NCBI GenBank assembly: GCA_024636755.1
Contig: JAGXGL010000021.1
Location: forward strand, 1-64,000
Direction: 5' to 3'
Length of the DNA: 64,000 bases
Origin: Guyparkeria sp.
GTDB lineage: Bacteria; Pseudomonadota; Gammaproteobacteria; Halothiobacillales; Halothiobacillaceae
Shown piece after piece: positions 1 through 8,978 of this stretch. Below the pieces are notes generated by a model. The model did no database searches, was not told where the DNA came from, and saw nothing but the letters and a program-made list of their open reading frames with translations. Position numbers and translations under genes: made by a program. Numbering within the stretch: the first letter of the stretch is position 1; every line of letters begins with the position of its first letter.

Positions 1-522
1 GCGATCATCTATCTGCTTCTGGTCGCCATCTTCACCCACTGGCGATACCCGTTGCTGATCATGACCGCGATTCCCCTCGGCATCGCCGGTGGCATTGCCG
101 GGCTGGCGCTGATGAACCTGGTGGGTGGTCTGCTGCCGGCAATCGGTCTGAAGGCCATCAGTCAGCCGTTCGACATGATTACCATGCTCGGCTTTCTGAT
201 CCTGATGGGCACGGTCGTCAACAACCCGATCCTGCTGATCGAGCAGGCACGGCGGAGCTTCGCCGAGGGACGTGACGCGGTCGAAGCCGTGATGGATGCC
301 GTCGCGGTGCGGCTGCGCCCGATCGTGATGACCACCTTGACCACCCTCAGTGGCCTCTCGCCGCTGGTATTGATCCCGGGGGAGGGCACCGAGCTTTATC
401 GCGGGGTCGGCGCGATCGTGATGTTCGGCTTGCTCGGCGCGACCATCGTGACACTGACCTTCCTGCCCGCCCTGACCGCGACCGTGCTTGGCATCGCGCA
501 ACGGCGTGCGCGAACGGCCTGA
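1..522 (+). CDS. RND efflux transporter permease, C-terminal fragment
   Basis: This is the last 173 residues of a resistance-nodulation-division inner-membrane pump; the reading frame is open from base 1, so the gene begins outside the window. Visible are the last membrane segments of the second RND repeat: a hydrophobic run from residue 1 to 45, a segment with GTVVNNPILLIEQ (the equivalent of the AcrB segment carrying a proton-relay Lys/Asn), the RLRPIVMTT motif typical of AcrB-like pumps, and a final helix ending in a short basic tail. These pumps export drugs, metals or lipids using the proton gradient. The substrate cannot be told from this fragment. It is a different gene from the complete RND permease at 27750-30881. 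Confidence 0.9.
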   Translation, partial: AIIYLLLVAIFTHWRYPLLIMTAIPLGIAGGIAGLALMNLVGGLLPAIGLKAISQPFDMITMLGFLILMGTVVNNPILLIEQARRSFAEGRDAVEAVMDAVAVRLRPIVMTTLTTLSGLSPLVLIPGEGTELYRGVGAIVMFGLLGATIVTLTFLPALTATVLGIAQRRARTA

Positions 523-534
523 GCGGGCACAAAC

Positions 535-567
535 AAAAAGCCCCGAGGCGATGCCTCGGGGCTTTTC
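535..567. terminator. Bidirectional Rho-independent terminator
   Basis: An 11-bp perfect stem (539-549 with 553-563) has a 3-base loop, with A residues before it and T residues after it. It can end the RND permease transcript from the left and the initiator tRNA transcript from the right. Confidence 0.85.
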
Positions 568-572
568 AAATC

Positions 573-649
<77 letters not shown>

Positions 650-664
650 TCTGGTATGGCGCGC

Positions 665-692
665 ATTGTACGCAGACCCGCAATCCTGTCAA
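665..692 (-). promoter_or_regulatory. Sigma-70 promoter of tRNA-fMet copy 1
   Basis: On the minus strand a perfect -35 TTGACA (687-692 in plus coordinates) and a -10 TACAAT (665-670) are separated by 16 bp. The -10 lies 15 bp before the mature tRNA 5' end, as expected for a strong stable-RNA promoter. Confidence 0.8.
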
Positions 693-729
693 GGGAAGAT
701 CTGCGCGCATTCGATATCTCTCGGACATG

Positions 730-763
730 AAAAAAGCCCCGACGCGATGCCTTCGGGGCTTTT
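730..763 (-). terminator. Terminator of tRNA-fMet copy 2
   Basis: An 8-bp stem (735-742 with 753-760) is followed on the minus strand by six T residues. It lies just after the upstream initiator tRNA, so the two tRNA genes are probably separate transcription units. Confidence 0.8.
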
Positions 764-770
764 CCGGATC

Positions 771-847
<77 letters not shown>

Positions 848-853
848 AGATGA

Positions 854-859
854 ATTATA
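854..859 (-). promoter_or_regulatory. Probable -10 element of tRNA-fMet copy 2
   Basis: A perfect TATAAT on the minus strand lies 6 bp before the mature 5' end of the tRNA, in the gap after metG. No good -35 is visible at 16-18 bp (best is TGTGAC), so strength is uncertain. Confidence 0.5.
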
Positions 860-891
860 CACAGATCCGGGCCGAAGTCACACAACTGTTA

Positions 892-2952
892 TTACTTTAC
901 CCGCGTGCCCGGCGTGGCGCCGTCGTCCGGCGAGAGGATATGCAGGTCCGAACCGCCGGAGCCCGCCGCCAGCACCATGCCCTCGGAGAGGCCGAACTTC
1001 ATCTTGCGCGGGGCGAGGTTGGCGACCATCACGGTGTAACGCCCCACCAGGCTGGCCGGATCGTAGGCGGCCTTGATGCCGGCAAATACCTGGCGTGGCG
1101 TGTCTTCGCCGATATCGAGCGACAGGCGCAACAGCTTGTCCGCCCCCTCGACATGGTCGGCCTCGAGGATTTTCGCGATGCGCAGGTCGACGGCACCGAA
1201 CTGCTTGATGTCGATGGTCTCGGCGATCGGCTCGATCTCGCGCTCGACCGGCTTGCTTTCCACCTTGCTGGCCGCGCCGCCCGCCTTGGTGTTGGCCTCG
1301 TCGATGGCATCCTGCTTGGCCGCGGCCAGAAGTGCCTCGATCGAGGATTCCTCGATCCGCTGCATCATCGGCTTGAACTTGTTGATCGGGTGATCGAGCA
1401 GCGGCTGATTCAGCCCCTGCCAGGTCAAGGCCTCGATATCGAGGAAATCGGCCGCCTTGGCAGCAAGCTTCGGCAGCACCGGCGAGAGGTAGGTCATCAG
1501 CACGGCGAAGGCGTTGATGCCGTCGGTGCAGATGGCTTGCACCTCGTCGCGGGTGGCCTCGTCCTTGGCCAGGACCCAGGGCTTGCGCTCGTCGATGTAC
1601 TGGTTGGCCCGGTCGGCCAGCGCCATGATCTCGCGCATCGCGGCAGAGTATTCGCGGCGCTCGTAGCGCTCGGCGATACCGGCAGCGGCCTGCGTCATTT
1701 CTTGATGGAGTTCCGGGCGCTCCAGTGTCGCGGCCAGCCGGCCGTCGAAGTGCTTCTTGATGAAGCCCGCGCAGCGGCTGGCGATATTGACCACCTTGCC
1801 CACCAGGTCCGCGTTGACGCGGTAGCGGAAGTCCTCGAGGTTGAGGTCGATGTCGTCGATGCCCGAGCCGAGTTTGGCGGCGAAGTAGTAGCGCAGCGCC
1901 TCCGGATCGAGATGCTCGAGGTAGGTCTTGGCCTTGATGAACGTGCCGCGCGACTTGCTCATCTTCTCGCCGTTGAGGGTGAGAAAGCCGTGGGCATGGA
2001 TCGCATTCGGGGTGCGCATGCCGGCGCCCATCAGGGTTGCGGGCCAGAACAGGGTGTGGAAGTAGGCGATGTCCTTGCCGATGAAGTGCACCAGCTCGGT
2101 ATCGGCATCCTTTCCCCAGAACTCGTCAAACGACAGCCCTTCGCGACGGGCCAGCTCGATGAACGAGCCGATGTAGCCGATCGGCGCGTCCAGCCAGACG
2201 TAGAAGAACTTGCCCGGCGCACCCGGGATCTCGAAGCCGAAGTAGGGCGCATCGCGGGAGATATCCCAGGACTGCAGGCCCGACTCGAACCATTCCTGGA
2301 GCTTGGCCTTTATCGATGACTGGACCTCGGCCGCGTCGAGCCAGGCCTTCAGTCGGTCGCCGATCTTGGGCAGGTCGAAGAAGTAGTGCTCCGAGTCGCG
2401 CTCGACCGGCGTGGTGCCGGAGAGTACGGATTTCGGATTCTTCAAGTCGGTGGGCGCATAGGTCGCGCCGCAGACTTCGCAGTTATCCCCGTGCTGGTCG
2501 TCGGCGCCGCACTTGGGGCAGGTGCCCTTGATGAACCGATCCGGCAGGAACATCTGCTCGGTCTCGTCGAAGGCCTGCTTGATGGTCTTGCGGCTGATCA
2601 GGCCGGCGGCATCGAGCTTGCCGAAGATTTCCTCGGCCATGTTGCGGTTGTCGTCGGTGTGCGTGCTGCCGAAGTTGTCAAAACCGATGTCGAAGCCCTG
2701 GAAATCCGCCTCGTGGAGCTGGTGGATCTTGGCGATCAGTTCTTCGGGCGTCATGCCCTCCTGCTTGGCCCGCAGCATGATCGGGGTGCCGTGGGTGTCG
2801 TCGGCGCAGACATAACGGCAGTCGTGGCCGAACAGCTTTTGCGCGCGCACCCAGATATCGGTCTGGATCGTCTCGATGATATGACCGAGGTGCAACGGAC
2901 CGTTGGCGTAGGGCAGGGCGGAGGTGACGAGAATCCGGCGTTGTTTGTCCAT
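892..2952 (-). CDS. metG: Methionyl-tRNA synthetase
   Basis: This 686-residue cytoplasmic class I synthetase charges both initiator and elongator tRNA-Met with methionine. The N-terminal catalytic fold begins with [16 protein letters not shown], which contains the HLGH signature. The zinc-binding insert is visible near residues 145-165 as CPKC followed by CEVC. The KMSKS loop occurs as GEKMSKSRG. The C-terminal ~110 residues form the OB-fold tRNA-binding (dimerisation) domain, with VDLRIAKI and [13 protein letters not shown]. Length matches the long E. coli-type enzyme. The ATG start fits the family N-terminus exactly. The gene stands directly upstream of two initiator tRNA genes on the same strand, so the enzyme and its most important substrate are neighbours. 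A GC-rich hairpin (about 2998-3015) lies in its leader. Confidence 0.98.
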   Translation of the reverse strand: MDKQRRILVTSALPYANGPLHLGHIIETIQTDIWVRAQKLFGHDCRYVCADDTHGTPIMLRAKQEGMTPEELIAKIHQLHEADFQGFDIGFDNFGSTHTDDNRNMAEEIFGKLDAAGLISRKTIKQAFDETEQMFLPDRFIKGTCPKCGADDQHGDNCEVCGATYAPTDLKNPKSVLSGTTPVERDSEHYFFDLPKIGDRLKAWLDAAEVQSSIKAKLQEWFESGLQSWDISRDAPYFGFEIPGAPGKFFYVWLDAPIGYIGSFIELARREGLSFDEFWGKDADTELVHFIGKDIAYFHTLFWPATLMGAGMRTPNAIHAHGFLTLNGEKMSKSRGTFIKAKTYLEHLDPEALRYYFAAKLGSGIDDIDLNLEDFRYRVNADLVGKVVNIASRCAGFIKKHFDGRLAATLERPELHQEMTQAAAGIAERYERREYSAAMREIMALADRANQYIDERKPWVLAKDEATRDEVQAICTDGINAFAVLMTYLSPVLPKLAAKAADFLDIEALTWQGLNQPLLDHPINKFKPMMQRIEESSIEALLAAAKQDAIDEANTKAGGAASKVESKPVEREIEPIAETIDIKQFGAVDLRIAKILEADHVEGADKLLRLSLDIGEDTPRQVFAGIKAAYDPASLVGRYTVMVANLAPRKMKFGLSEGMVLAAGSGGSDLHILSPDDGATPGTRVK

Positions 2953-3141
2953 GCGTGTGCGCTGTCTTTATAAGGATGTGGTCGGGGCCGTCGGGCGGCA
3001 GCCCCGAAAGGCTGCGCCCCGCCGGCGGTATTGGTGATGATTGGTCATTCAGGGCGCGGCAGTTTAGCATGCAGCGACGTTGCCAGATTCCGGTGCCGTG
3101 CCACCACCAACCCGTTTAAATCCGTCAGGACGCCCGACTGC

Positions 3142-4110
3142 ATGCGTATCGCGATTGTCGCCCCTGACCTCCCGGACGAGGTCATCCCCACCTTTCCCGC
3201 CCTGACCGATGCGGTCCGTGCCCGGCCGGGACTCAAGTTCAGCGTGATCACGGGCCCCGAGTCGGGCGCCTGGTTTCGCCGTCACCCGGACGTCGACGAG
3301 GTGGTGGTGTTCGAGAGTGCCTCTCTTCTCGCCTCTCGCTGGACGCCGGCGGGTTGGCGGGCCGGGCGCGCCTGGAAAGAGACCCTGCGTGCCCATCCGC
3401 AGTTGGAGCAGGCCGATTACGTGGTCGACCCCTTCGGTCGCCCCGAGACCCTCGCGATGGCCAAGCGCCTTCCCGCCACATCGGTGGGTGTCGCCCGCCC
3501 CACCAAGGGCCGGCTGCCGAAACGGCAACCCTACGATTCGCAATACCCGGTGCCGGATGATCTGCACCGGGTACAGGGCGTACGCGTGCTGTTCGCGGCG
3601 GTGCTCGAATATTCGCTGCACGATCTCAACCCGGATTACGGCCTGTCGATCGAGGCCGAGCCGGTGGTCACGGACCTGTTGCTCGATACCGGCGGTCTGC
3701 CTTTCGACGAGACCGGCATCGAGTTGATCCGACGCCGTCTCGACGAAACCGGGGTGAGCCTCGATGACGTCTCGGCCCATCCCCCCGACGATCTGGATGA
3801 ATGGCAACGCCGCCTGACGCAAAGCCGTTACGTGCTGGTGGGCAACAATCGTTGTGGCTGGCTGGCTGCGGCGCTCGGCATTCCCGGGGTATGCGTCTGC
3901 CGCGATGGCGAGGCCACGCACGAGGGAGTGATCACCACGCGGCGCTCGCGACAGAAGTTGATCAATGTCGACCATCCACCGATGAACCAGCCCGAGATCG
4001 TGGTGGAATCGATCATCCAGGTCATTACCCAGGGCAAGGCACCGATCGAACTGCCGGAGGAACCGCCGGCCAGTCAGGAAGGTGTCGAGGTCGCTCCCGA
4101 ACACCCATGA
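3142..4110 (+). CDS. Glycosyltransferase family 9 (heptosyltransferase I-like), divergent
   Basis: This 322-residue protein has the WaaC-type N-terminus (MRIAIVAPDLPDEVIPTFPA, then LTDAVRARPGLKF), as in enzymes that add heptose to the lipopolysaccharide inner core on the cytoplasmic membrane face. It departs from the family in the C-terminal half. The usual segment that binds the ADP-sugar around a conserved H-G-(T/A)-S-R is absent, and the normal D-(T/S)-G-x-x-H motif reads NNRCGW (within VLVGNNRCGWLAAALGIPG). It may be a catalytically altered or inactive paralogue, or a transferase with another donor. I chose the ATG at 3142 because the family homology starts there; upstream in-frame codons look unlike protein. 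Its stop overlaps the murB start (ATGA), which suggests translational coupling with cell-envelope synthesis. Confidence 0.65.
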   Translation: MRIAIVAPDLPDEVIPTFPALTDAVRARPGLKFSVITGPESGAWFRRHPDVDEVVVFESASLLASRWTPAGWRAGRAWKETLRAHPQLEQADYVVDPFGRPETLAMAKRLPATSVGVARPTKGRLPKRQPYDSQYPVPDDLHRVQGVRVLFAAVLEYSLHDLNPDYGLSIEAEPVVTDLLLDTGGLPFDETGIELIRRRLDETGVSLDDVSAHPPDDLDEWQRRLTQSRYVLVGNNRCGWLAAALGIPGVCVCRDGEATHEGVITTRRSRQKLINVDHPPMNQPEIVVESIIQVITQGKAPIELPEEPPASQEGVEVAPEHP

Positions 4111-5216
4111 AATCGACCAGCCTCGGTACCGAGACGATGACCGGTTCCGCTGATCTGCCGGCCTTTGAATGGGTCGATGACGCCATCTTGCCGAACACCC
4201 TCTGGCTTCCGGCCCGGGCCGAGCGCATGCTGGTGCTCAATGACGTCTCCGAGCCCACCTTGGCCACGCCCGAGGTCGCCGGCTGGCTGGCCGATCCTGC
4301 CACCCGGATCGCCGCTGGTGGCTCGAACGTCGTTTTCGCCACGCCCCGTATTACCCAGGCCGTGAGCATTGCTGCATCCCGTTGGTCGTCTAATCCCACG
4401 CATGCTGACACGGTCGAGTTATCCGTGGAGGCGGGCATGGGGCTGGATGCGCTCGTGCGTGCCACCACCGAGAGTGGTTGGTACGGTCTGGAAGCGCTTG
4501 CCGAGATACCCGGCACGGTCGGCGCTGCGCCCATGCAGAACGTCGGGGCGTACGGGACGGAAATCGCCGACCGGACGCGTTGGGTCGAGGTATGGGACCG
4601 CCGGGAATGCTGTGTCGAGCGATTTGCTCGTGATGCCTGTGACTTTTCCTATCGCCGCAGTCGCTTCAAGCGCGAACCAGGACGCTGGCTGATCCTGAGG
4701 GTCGGGCTGTGCCTCTCGACCACGCCACCGGCCGGCTGGCCGCCCGTCGCCTATCCGGGGGTGGACGAAGCCGTGAGCGACTGGAGTGCGCGAACCGGGC
4801 GGGCGCGTTCGACCGTGTCGCCGGCGGAGTACGCCGAGGTGATCACCACGGTTCGCCGCGCCAAACTGCCGGACTGGCGGGGCGGTTGGCCCGGTAGTGC
4901 CGGAAGTTTCTTTCACAATCCGGTCGTGGCGTCGAAGGTGGCCGATCGTTTGTCGCAACAATGGCCGAACATGCCGCGGTTCGATGTCCCCGGTGGGGTG
5001 AAAATACCCGCCGGCTGGCTGATCGAGACGGCGGGGCTGATGGGTCATCGCGAGGGGCCGGTTGCCGTGTCGTCGCGGCATGCCCTGGTGCTCGAGCACC
5101 ACGGTGGAGCAAGCGGCGCGGCATTTCTCCGTTTTGCGGAGTCAGTGCGCGATCGGGTAGAAGACGAGACGGGCATTCGCCTGATGATCGAGCCCGAGTG
5201 TGTCACTGATCGATAG
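4107..5216 (+). CDS. murB: UDP-N-acetylenolpyruvoylglucosamine reductase
   Basis: MurB reduces UDP-GlcNAc-enolpyruvate to UDP-MurNAc with NADPH and FAD, the second committed step of peptidoglycan synthesis in the cytoplasm. The FAD-binding half shows GGSNVV and the hallmark IPGTVGAAPMQNVGAYG. The C-terminal half shows YRRSRFK, the substrate-binding GSAGSFFHNP (the catalytic serine lies in this stretch) and IPAGWLIETAGLMG, and ends with the conserved acid in IEPE. The 369-residue length is slightly above the E. coli type I enzyme. The start at 4107 overlaps the preceding stop by four bases; a second in-frame ATG at 4137 is an equally plausible start and would remove ten non-conserved residues. 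Confidence 0.95.
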   Translation: MKSTSLGTETMTGSADLPAFEWVDDAILPNTLWLPARAERMLVLNDVSEPTLATPEVAGWLADPATRIAAGGSNVVFATPRITQAVSIAASRWSSNPTHADTVELSVEAGMGLDALVRATTESGWYGLEALAEIPGTVGAAPMQNVGAYGTEIADRTRWVEVWDRRECCVERFARDACDFSYRRSRFKREPGRWLILRVGLCLSTTPPAGWPPVAYPGVDEAVSDWSARTGRARSTVSPAEYAEVITTVRRAKLPDWRGGWPGSAGSFFHNPVVASKVADRLSQQWPNMPRFDVPGGVKIPAGWLIETAGLMGHREGPVAVSSRHALVLEHHGGASGAAFLRFAESVRDRVEDETGIRLMIEPECVTDR

Positions 5217-5399
5217 TTACTTTGCAGAATGTGGCGATGTGGCGATGCTGGGGGTTGGAAGCTGGCTGACACGGTCATCGAGCGGCCAACGGAATCGGCC
5301 GAACAAGCGGAGACGCGCCTAAGCGAAGGCGACGAGTGCACGGATGGACACCGCTGCGAGAGGTCGATCCAAGTCGGTGTAGCCCAGTCCTAATAGCGA
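5217..5399. other. Non-coding gap after murB
   Basis: This 183-bp stretch precedes a shared terminator. It holds a short direct repeat (tggcgatg twice, near 5231-5246) and no open frame with recognisable homology. I see no known RNA family. It may be murB 3' UTR only. Confidence 0.4.
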
Positions 5400-5425
5400 A
5401 AACCCCGGAAATGTCCGGGGTTTTT
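5400..5425. terminator. Bidirectional terminator between murB and the acidic coiled-coil gene
   Basis: A perfect 10-bp stem (5400-5409 with 5414-5423) with a 4-base loop is flanked by A and T runs. It can serve both converging transcripts. Confidence 0.85.
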
Positions 5426-5430
5426 AGTGG

Positions 5431-6957
5431 TTAGTCGTTGCCCTTGCCGTGCTTGCGGGCGATCTCGGCATCAAGAAGCGCGTCGATGTCGTCCAGATCA
5501 TATTCCGGATCCTTGTCGTCATCCTTGGCCTTTTTGTCTTCCTCGGGAATTTCGACATCATCCAGGTCGATCACGCCGTTCTCGGACTCGTCCCCCTTGT
5601 CCTCGCGCCTTTCGTCTTTCTGCGCTTCATCCGGCTCGGGCAATTCCGGTTCTACGTCCTTACCCTCCGGACCCTCCGGCTCGCTTGGCTGGGCACTGGA
5701 AACCGTCTTGTCCTCGCTGTCGGTGGACGGAGAGGGCGCCTTTTCCTGATCGAGCTCGACTTCACTCGACGGCTGGGCGTCTTCCCCGGATTCGCCAGTC
5801 GTTTCCGTCTCGTCGGTTAGCGCGGTCTCGTCGTTGGAGCTCTCGTCGGAGGCATCGGTGTCGATATTCTCGGGTTGGGCCTTGGCGGCCGACTCGATCA
5901 ATTGGTCAATATCGCCGGCCTCCGGCGGGGTGTCGTCCTGCTCTTCTGCGGCTTTTCTGGCTTGCTCCTTGGTTTCGGCATCCGCCTCGTCGGTGCTCGG
6001 TTCCGCGGGCTGATCATCCGCCTCGGTTTGCCCCACCGTGTCCGCCCCAATGGTCTCCGTCTCGGAAGTGGCTGCGGCAGATGGTTGCTCCTCGCGCGCC
6101 TTCGACGCAGGCTCCATGGCGTCAGTCTTTTCGTTCGAAACGCCCTCTTCGGCCATGGCGGCGGCCATTTCGTCTTCCGCCGAGAGGGAGGGTTCTTCTT
6201 GGGCTGTTTCTTCAGCCGCAGATGGCTGACCTTCATCGGCGATGCCGTTGGAGTCGTCTTCATCGTCTTCGGTGGCCGTCCTGGACGCGACCAGGTCTTC
6301 GGTGAACACCTCGTCGGCACGGCTCTTGGCGGTTTCACAATCCGCGCCGGCGTCCATTTCCTGAATCATGACGATGGCCTTGAGCACGGTGGCGACATGG
6401 GGCTCGCTGTTGTAATCGAACTTGCGGCCATATTCACGCACCATGACGTTGACCGTTTCCAGGCTTTCGGCAAGTTGCTTGGCCTGTCGGTCACGTTGTT
6501 CGCGCAGCTCGTTGACGTTGTTTTCGAGCTCTCGGGTCCGTGAGTCGTCAGCGTCGTTCTGTTCGACCTGGGCGCGGGCCATGGTCAACAATTGATCCAG
6601 ATCGGCCTGCCGGACTTGCAGGAAACGCCGCGCGACCGCTGCCAGTTCGTACCGCTTGGGTTCAAGCCAGGGCTCGACCATGGCCTCCACGGCATCGAGG
6701 CTGCGCTCGGCATAGCTTTCGCGCTGTTCGTCATCGACCGTGAGTTCCGGCCAAACGCGCTGGATCTGGCGATCGAGCATCTCCTCGGAGGCGCGCATGA
6801 TCGGATCGCGATCGTCCAGCAGGCGTTCGGCGGCGCCGGTATGCCGCCGCTGTCCCCGCCAGACCAGGATGGCGAGGACCAGTGAAATCACGATGAATCC
6901 CGCCAGCAATTCGGTGGCGATGATGGCCCAGTCTGAACTCAGGAAGTAATCGAGCAT
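5431..6957 (-). CDS. Uncharacterised membrane-anchored acidic coiled-coil protein
   Basis: I do not recognise a family for this 508-residue protein. One hydrophobic helix lies at residues 10-33 (IIATELLAGFIVISLVLAIL) followed by RGQRRH, which by the positive-inside rule puts the rest in the cytoplasm. Residues about 40-210 are charged and helical, with a probable coiled coil around 130-185 rich in E, R, Q and N. From about 215 to the end the sequence is low-complexity and extremely acidic (runs of D/E with S, P, A, T), probably disordered. The end, PEYDLDDIDALLDAEIARKHGK, could be a short helical peptide that binds a partner. It lies 44 bp downstream of the VWA gene on the same strand, so the two are probably an operon and may act together. 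The function is unknown. Confidence 0.7.
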   Translation of the reverse strand: MLDYFLSSDWAIIATELLAGFIVISLVLAILVWRGQRRHTGAAERLLDDRDPIMRASEEMLDRQIQRVWPELTVDDEQRESYAERSLDAVEAMVEPWLEPKRYELAAVARRFLQVRQADLDQLLTMARAQVEQNDADDSRTRELENNVNELREQRDRQAKQLAESLETVNVMVREYGRKFDYNSEPHVATVLKAIVMIQEMDAGADCETAKSRADEVFTEDLVASRTATEDDEDDSNGIADEGQPSAAEETAQEEPSLSAEDEMAAAMAEEGVSNEKTDAMEPASKAREEQPSAAATSETETIGADTVGQTEADDQPAEPSTDEADAETKEQARKAAEEQDDTPPEAGDIDQLIESAAKAQPENIDTDASDESSNDETALTDETETTGESGEDAQPSSEVELDQEKAPSPSTDSEDKTVSSAQPSEPEGPEGKDVEPELPEPDEAQKDERREDKGDESENGVIDLDDVEIPEEDKKAKDDDKDPEYDLDDIDALLDAEIARKHGKGND

Positions 6958-7001
6958 GTGTCCATGTTCCGTGATGTGTCGATTGGTGACGGCCGGCGGG
7001 G

Positions 7002-8888
7002 TCAGTCCCGCGCGGCCTCAATCAGTTGGCGACGCAGGCGTCGGGACACCAGTCGCCAGGTCCAACCCAGCAGGCCGAGGATCACAAGCCCACCGAGGCC
7101 GACCAGGACCGCGATTAGCGGGTTGCTCTCCGGGTCGCTCTCCGTGGCCTCGCTCGGCTTGTCTTTCGGGGTGGGCTCGTCGGCTGGCGTCGAGACTTGC
7201 GGCGCCGGGATCGGTTGATCGAGAGGCAGGCTTAGAGCGCGACCGTCGTCGGTCTCACCGCTGACGGTCCCGGTAACCCGGCAGTCGCTGCCATCGATGT
7301 GGGGTAGTTCGATGCGGTTGGTCGCCTCCAACAGCGGGGTCTCGATGGCGATTGGCGACCCTGTTTCACATTCGATTTGCGCGGCAAGCCGGGACGCGCT
7401 TGGATCGAGCAGAGCAACGTCCTGTTCGATGATCAAGTGAGCGGCCGGGCCACCCGTGTCGGCGCCAACATCGGTACCCGTGTCTTTGCTGTCCTGCCGG
7501 GCCGCCAGGTGGGGGCGGACAACGCGGGTGGCAAAGGGTAGGGTGCGGGCCAGCGCGATCTTTCTGCGTATCACCCGTTCGAAGGTCGGACCGCTGGCAT
7601 GGCCTTCGAGCGTGTATATCCCCGATTCGCCGTCAAGCCGCAACTGAAAATCGTAGCGGCTATCGCCGCCGAGCACGTCGGGGTCGGCCCCGATGTCGTT
7701 GAGTTCAATCGACTCGATCACCGTTTCTTGTGGGTCGGTGACGTCGACCTGCGCCTGAAGGTCCTTGGTCAATCGTCGTTCGACGATCGGTTCGCCCCGG
7801 TTGGTCAATAGCAACCCGCCCTCGATGGCCTCGCCGGGGAACACCCGGCTGGGCAGGCCGGGCAGGCCGGGCATGGCCAGCTTGAGGTCGGTGATCACCA
7901 GGGCCCGGTTGTCGGGATCCTCGGCGGCGAGGATGCGCCAGCTGCCGGCCGGCGGGTCGCTGATCGTGATCAGATCCCGCCCGGCGCTGTCGTCCCAACG
8001 CCAGTCGGCCAGCGCACTGGCGATCTCTACATCGATCTCACCACCGTCGGGGATCTGGATGCGGGTGGGCGCGGCGTCGGTTTCCCGGAAGACGACCAGT
8101 GTCAGTTCGCTGATGCTCTCATCGACACGAAAGCGGTTTTCCACCAGCGGCACCCCGGTACGTGGGGCGGTCGCCTCGAACAGCGCCAGGAACACGCGCT
8201 GCAGGTCCTCGTTGCTGCGGGCGCTCAACGCGAGCCCGCCGGTGCGCTCGGCGATTTCCGTGAGGATCGACTCGTCGGCGGCCTCGGAAAGGGCCACGGT
8301 ATGTACCTGGACCTCAGCCGCGATCAATGACGCGATGACCGTGTCACGCAGGCGGGTCGTTGCCCGTTCGTTGACCGCCTCGTCGGGCGAGATATCGACC
8401 TTGCCGTCGGACAGCAGGATGATATTGCGCTCGGTATCGTCGGCCCAGTCACGGTTGGCGGCCTCGAGCGCCGCCGGGATGTCGGTGAACGGCTCGTTCG
8501 AGCGGATTTGCGCGGCCGCGGCGCGCATCGCCTTCTTGGTTTCAGGGGTGGCGAGAGAGGCGGGCAGGACCTCGCTGATCCGATTGCCGAACAGGTCGAG
8601 TCGGACGCGGCTTTCCTCGGGCACCAGATCACCGAGCAGGCGCAAGGCCGGCTCGCGCAGGTTTTCCGGATCGGTATTCTTCATGCTGCCCGACACGTCG
8701 ATCAGCACGTGCAGTTCGGGCGAAGAGGCGGCATGAGTCGGGTGGGCGAGGATCGTGGCAGCGAACAAAAGCGCCGCCCAGGATCTGACCAGTCGACGCC
8801 TCGGCCGCGATGCCCGAGTCGTCCTCACAACCAACGTGTGCGGCCGGGTAGCAAAAGTTGTCAGGCGGGGGGCATCAAGTCGCGGCAC
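7002..8888 (-). CDS. Periplasmic VWA-domain protein with C-terminal membrane anchor
   Basis: This protein of about 628 residues has a signal peptide (basic RPRRRLVRS, hydrophobic WAALLFAATILA, then HPTHA-A), then a von Willebrand factor A domain. The metal-ion-dependent adhesion site is intact: DVSGS, a Thr in PFTDIPAAL, and Asp in LLSDGKVD. A beta-rich middle region follows, then a hydrophobic helix near the end (PLIAVLVGLGGLVILGLLGW) and a short basic cytoplasmic tail. It should sit in the periplasm, anchored in the inner membrane, and bind a protein ligand through Mg. Starts: GTG at 8888 has an AAGGA ribosome site; GTG at 8828 gives a more usual signal-peptide length but no such site; a longer ATG frame from 9176 would overlap ettA and is rejected. 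It is the first gene of a probable operon with the acidic coiled-coil gene. The partner and role are unknown. Confidence 0.75.
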   Translation of the reverse strand: MPRLDAPRLTTFATRPHTLVVRTTRASRPRRRLVRSWAALLFAATILAHPTHAASSPELHVLIDVSGSMKNTDPENLREPALRLLGDLVPEESRVRLDLFGNRISEVLPASLATPETKKAMRAAAAQIRSNEPFTDIPAALEAANRDWADDTERNIILLSDGKVDISPDEAVNERATTRLRDTVIASLIAAEVQVHTVALSEAADESILTEIAERTGGLALSARSNEDLQRVFLALFEATAPRTGVPLVENRFRVDESISELTLVVFRETDAAPTRIQIPDGGEIDVEIASALADWRWDDSAGRDLITISDPPAGSWRILAAEDPDNRALVITDLKLAMPGLPGLPSRVFPGEAIEGGLLLTNRGEPIVERRLTKDLQAQVDVTDPQETVIESIELNDIGADPDVLGGDSRYDFQLRLDGESGIYTLEGHASGPTFERVIRRKIALARTLPFATRVVRPHLAARQDSKDTGTDVGADTGGPAAHLIIEQDVALLDPSASRLAAQIECETGSPIAIETPLLEATNRIELPHIDGSDCRVTGTVSGETDDGRALSLPLDQPIPAPQVSTPADEPTPKDKPSEATESDPESNPLIAVLVGLGGLVILGLLGWTWRLVSRRLRRQLIEAARD

Positions 8889-8978
8889 AGTGCTGGTATC
8901 CTTGTGATCAAACGCGGTCACTATCTTGCGGGATAGTGCCGCTTCATTTCGTCTGCAACAACACAAAGTCTCGAATCT

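Noticed and set aside
5217-5399. Small RNA after murB
   Set aside because: A terminator is present, but it is shared with a converging gene and no promoter was found in front of the stretch.
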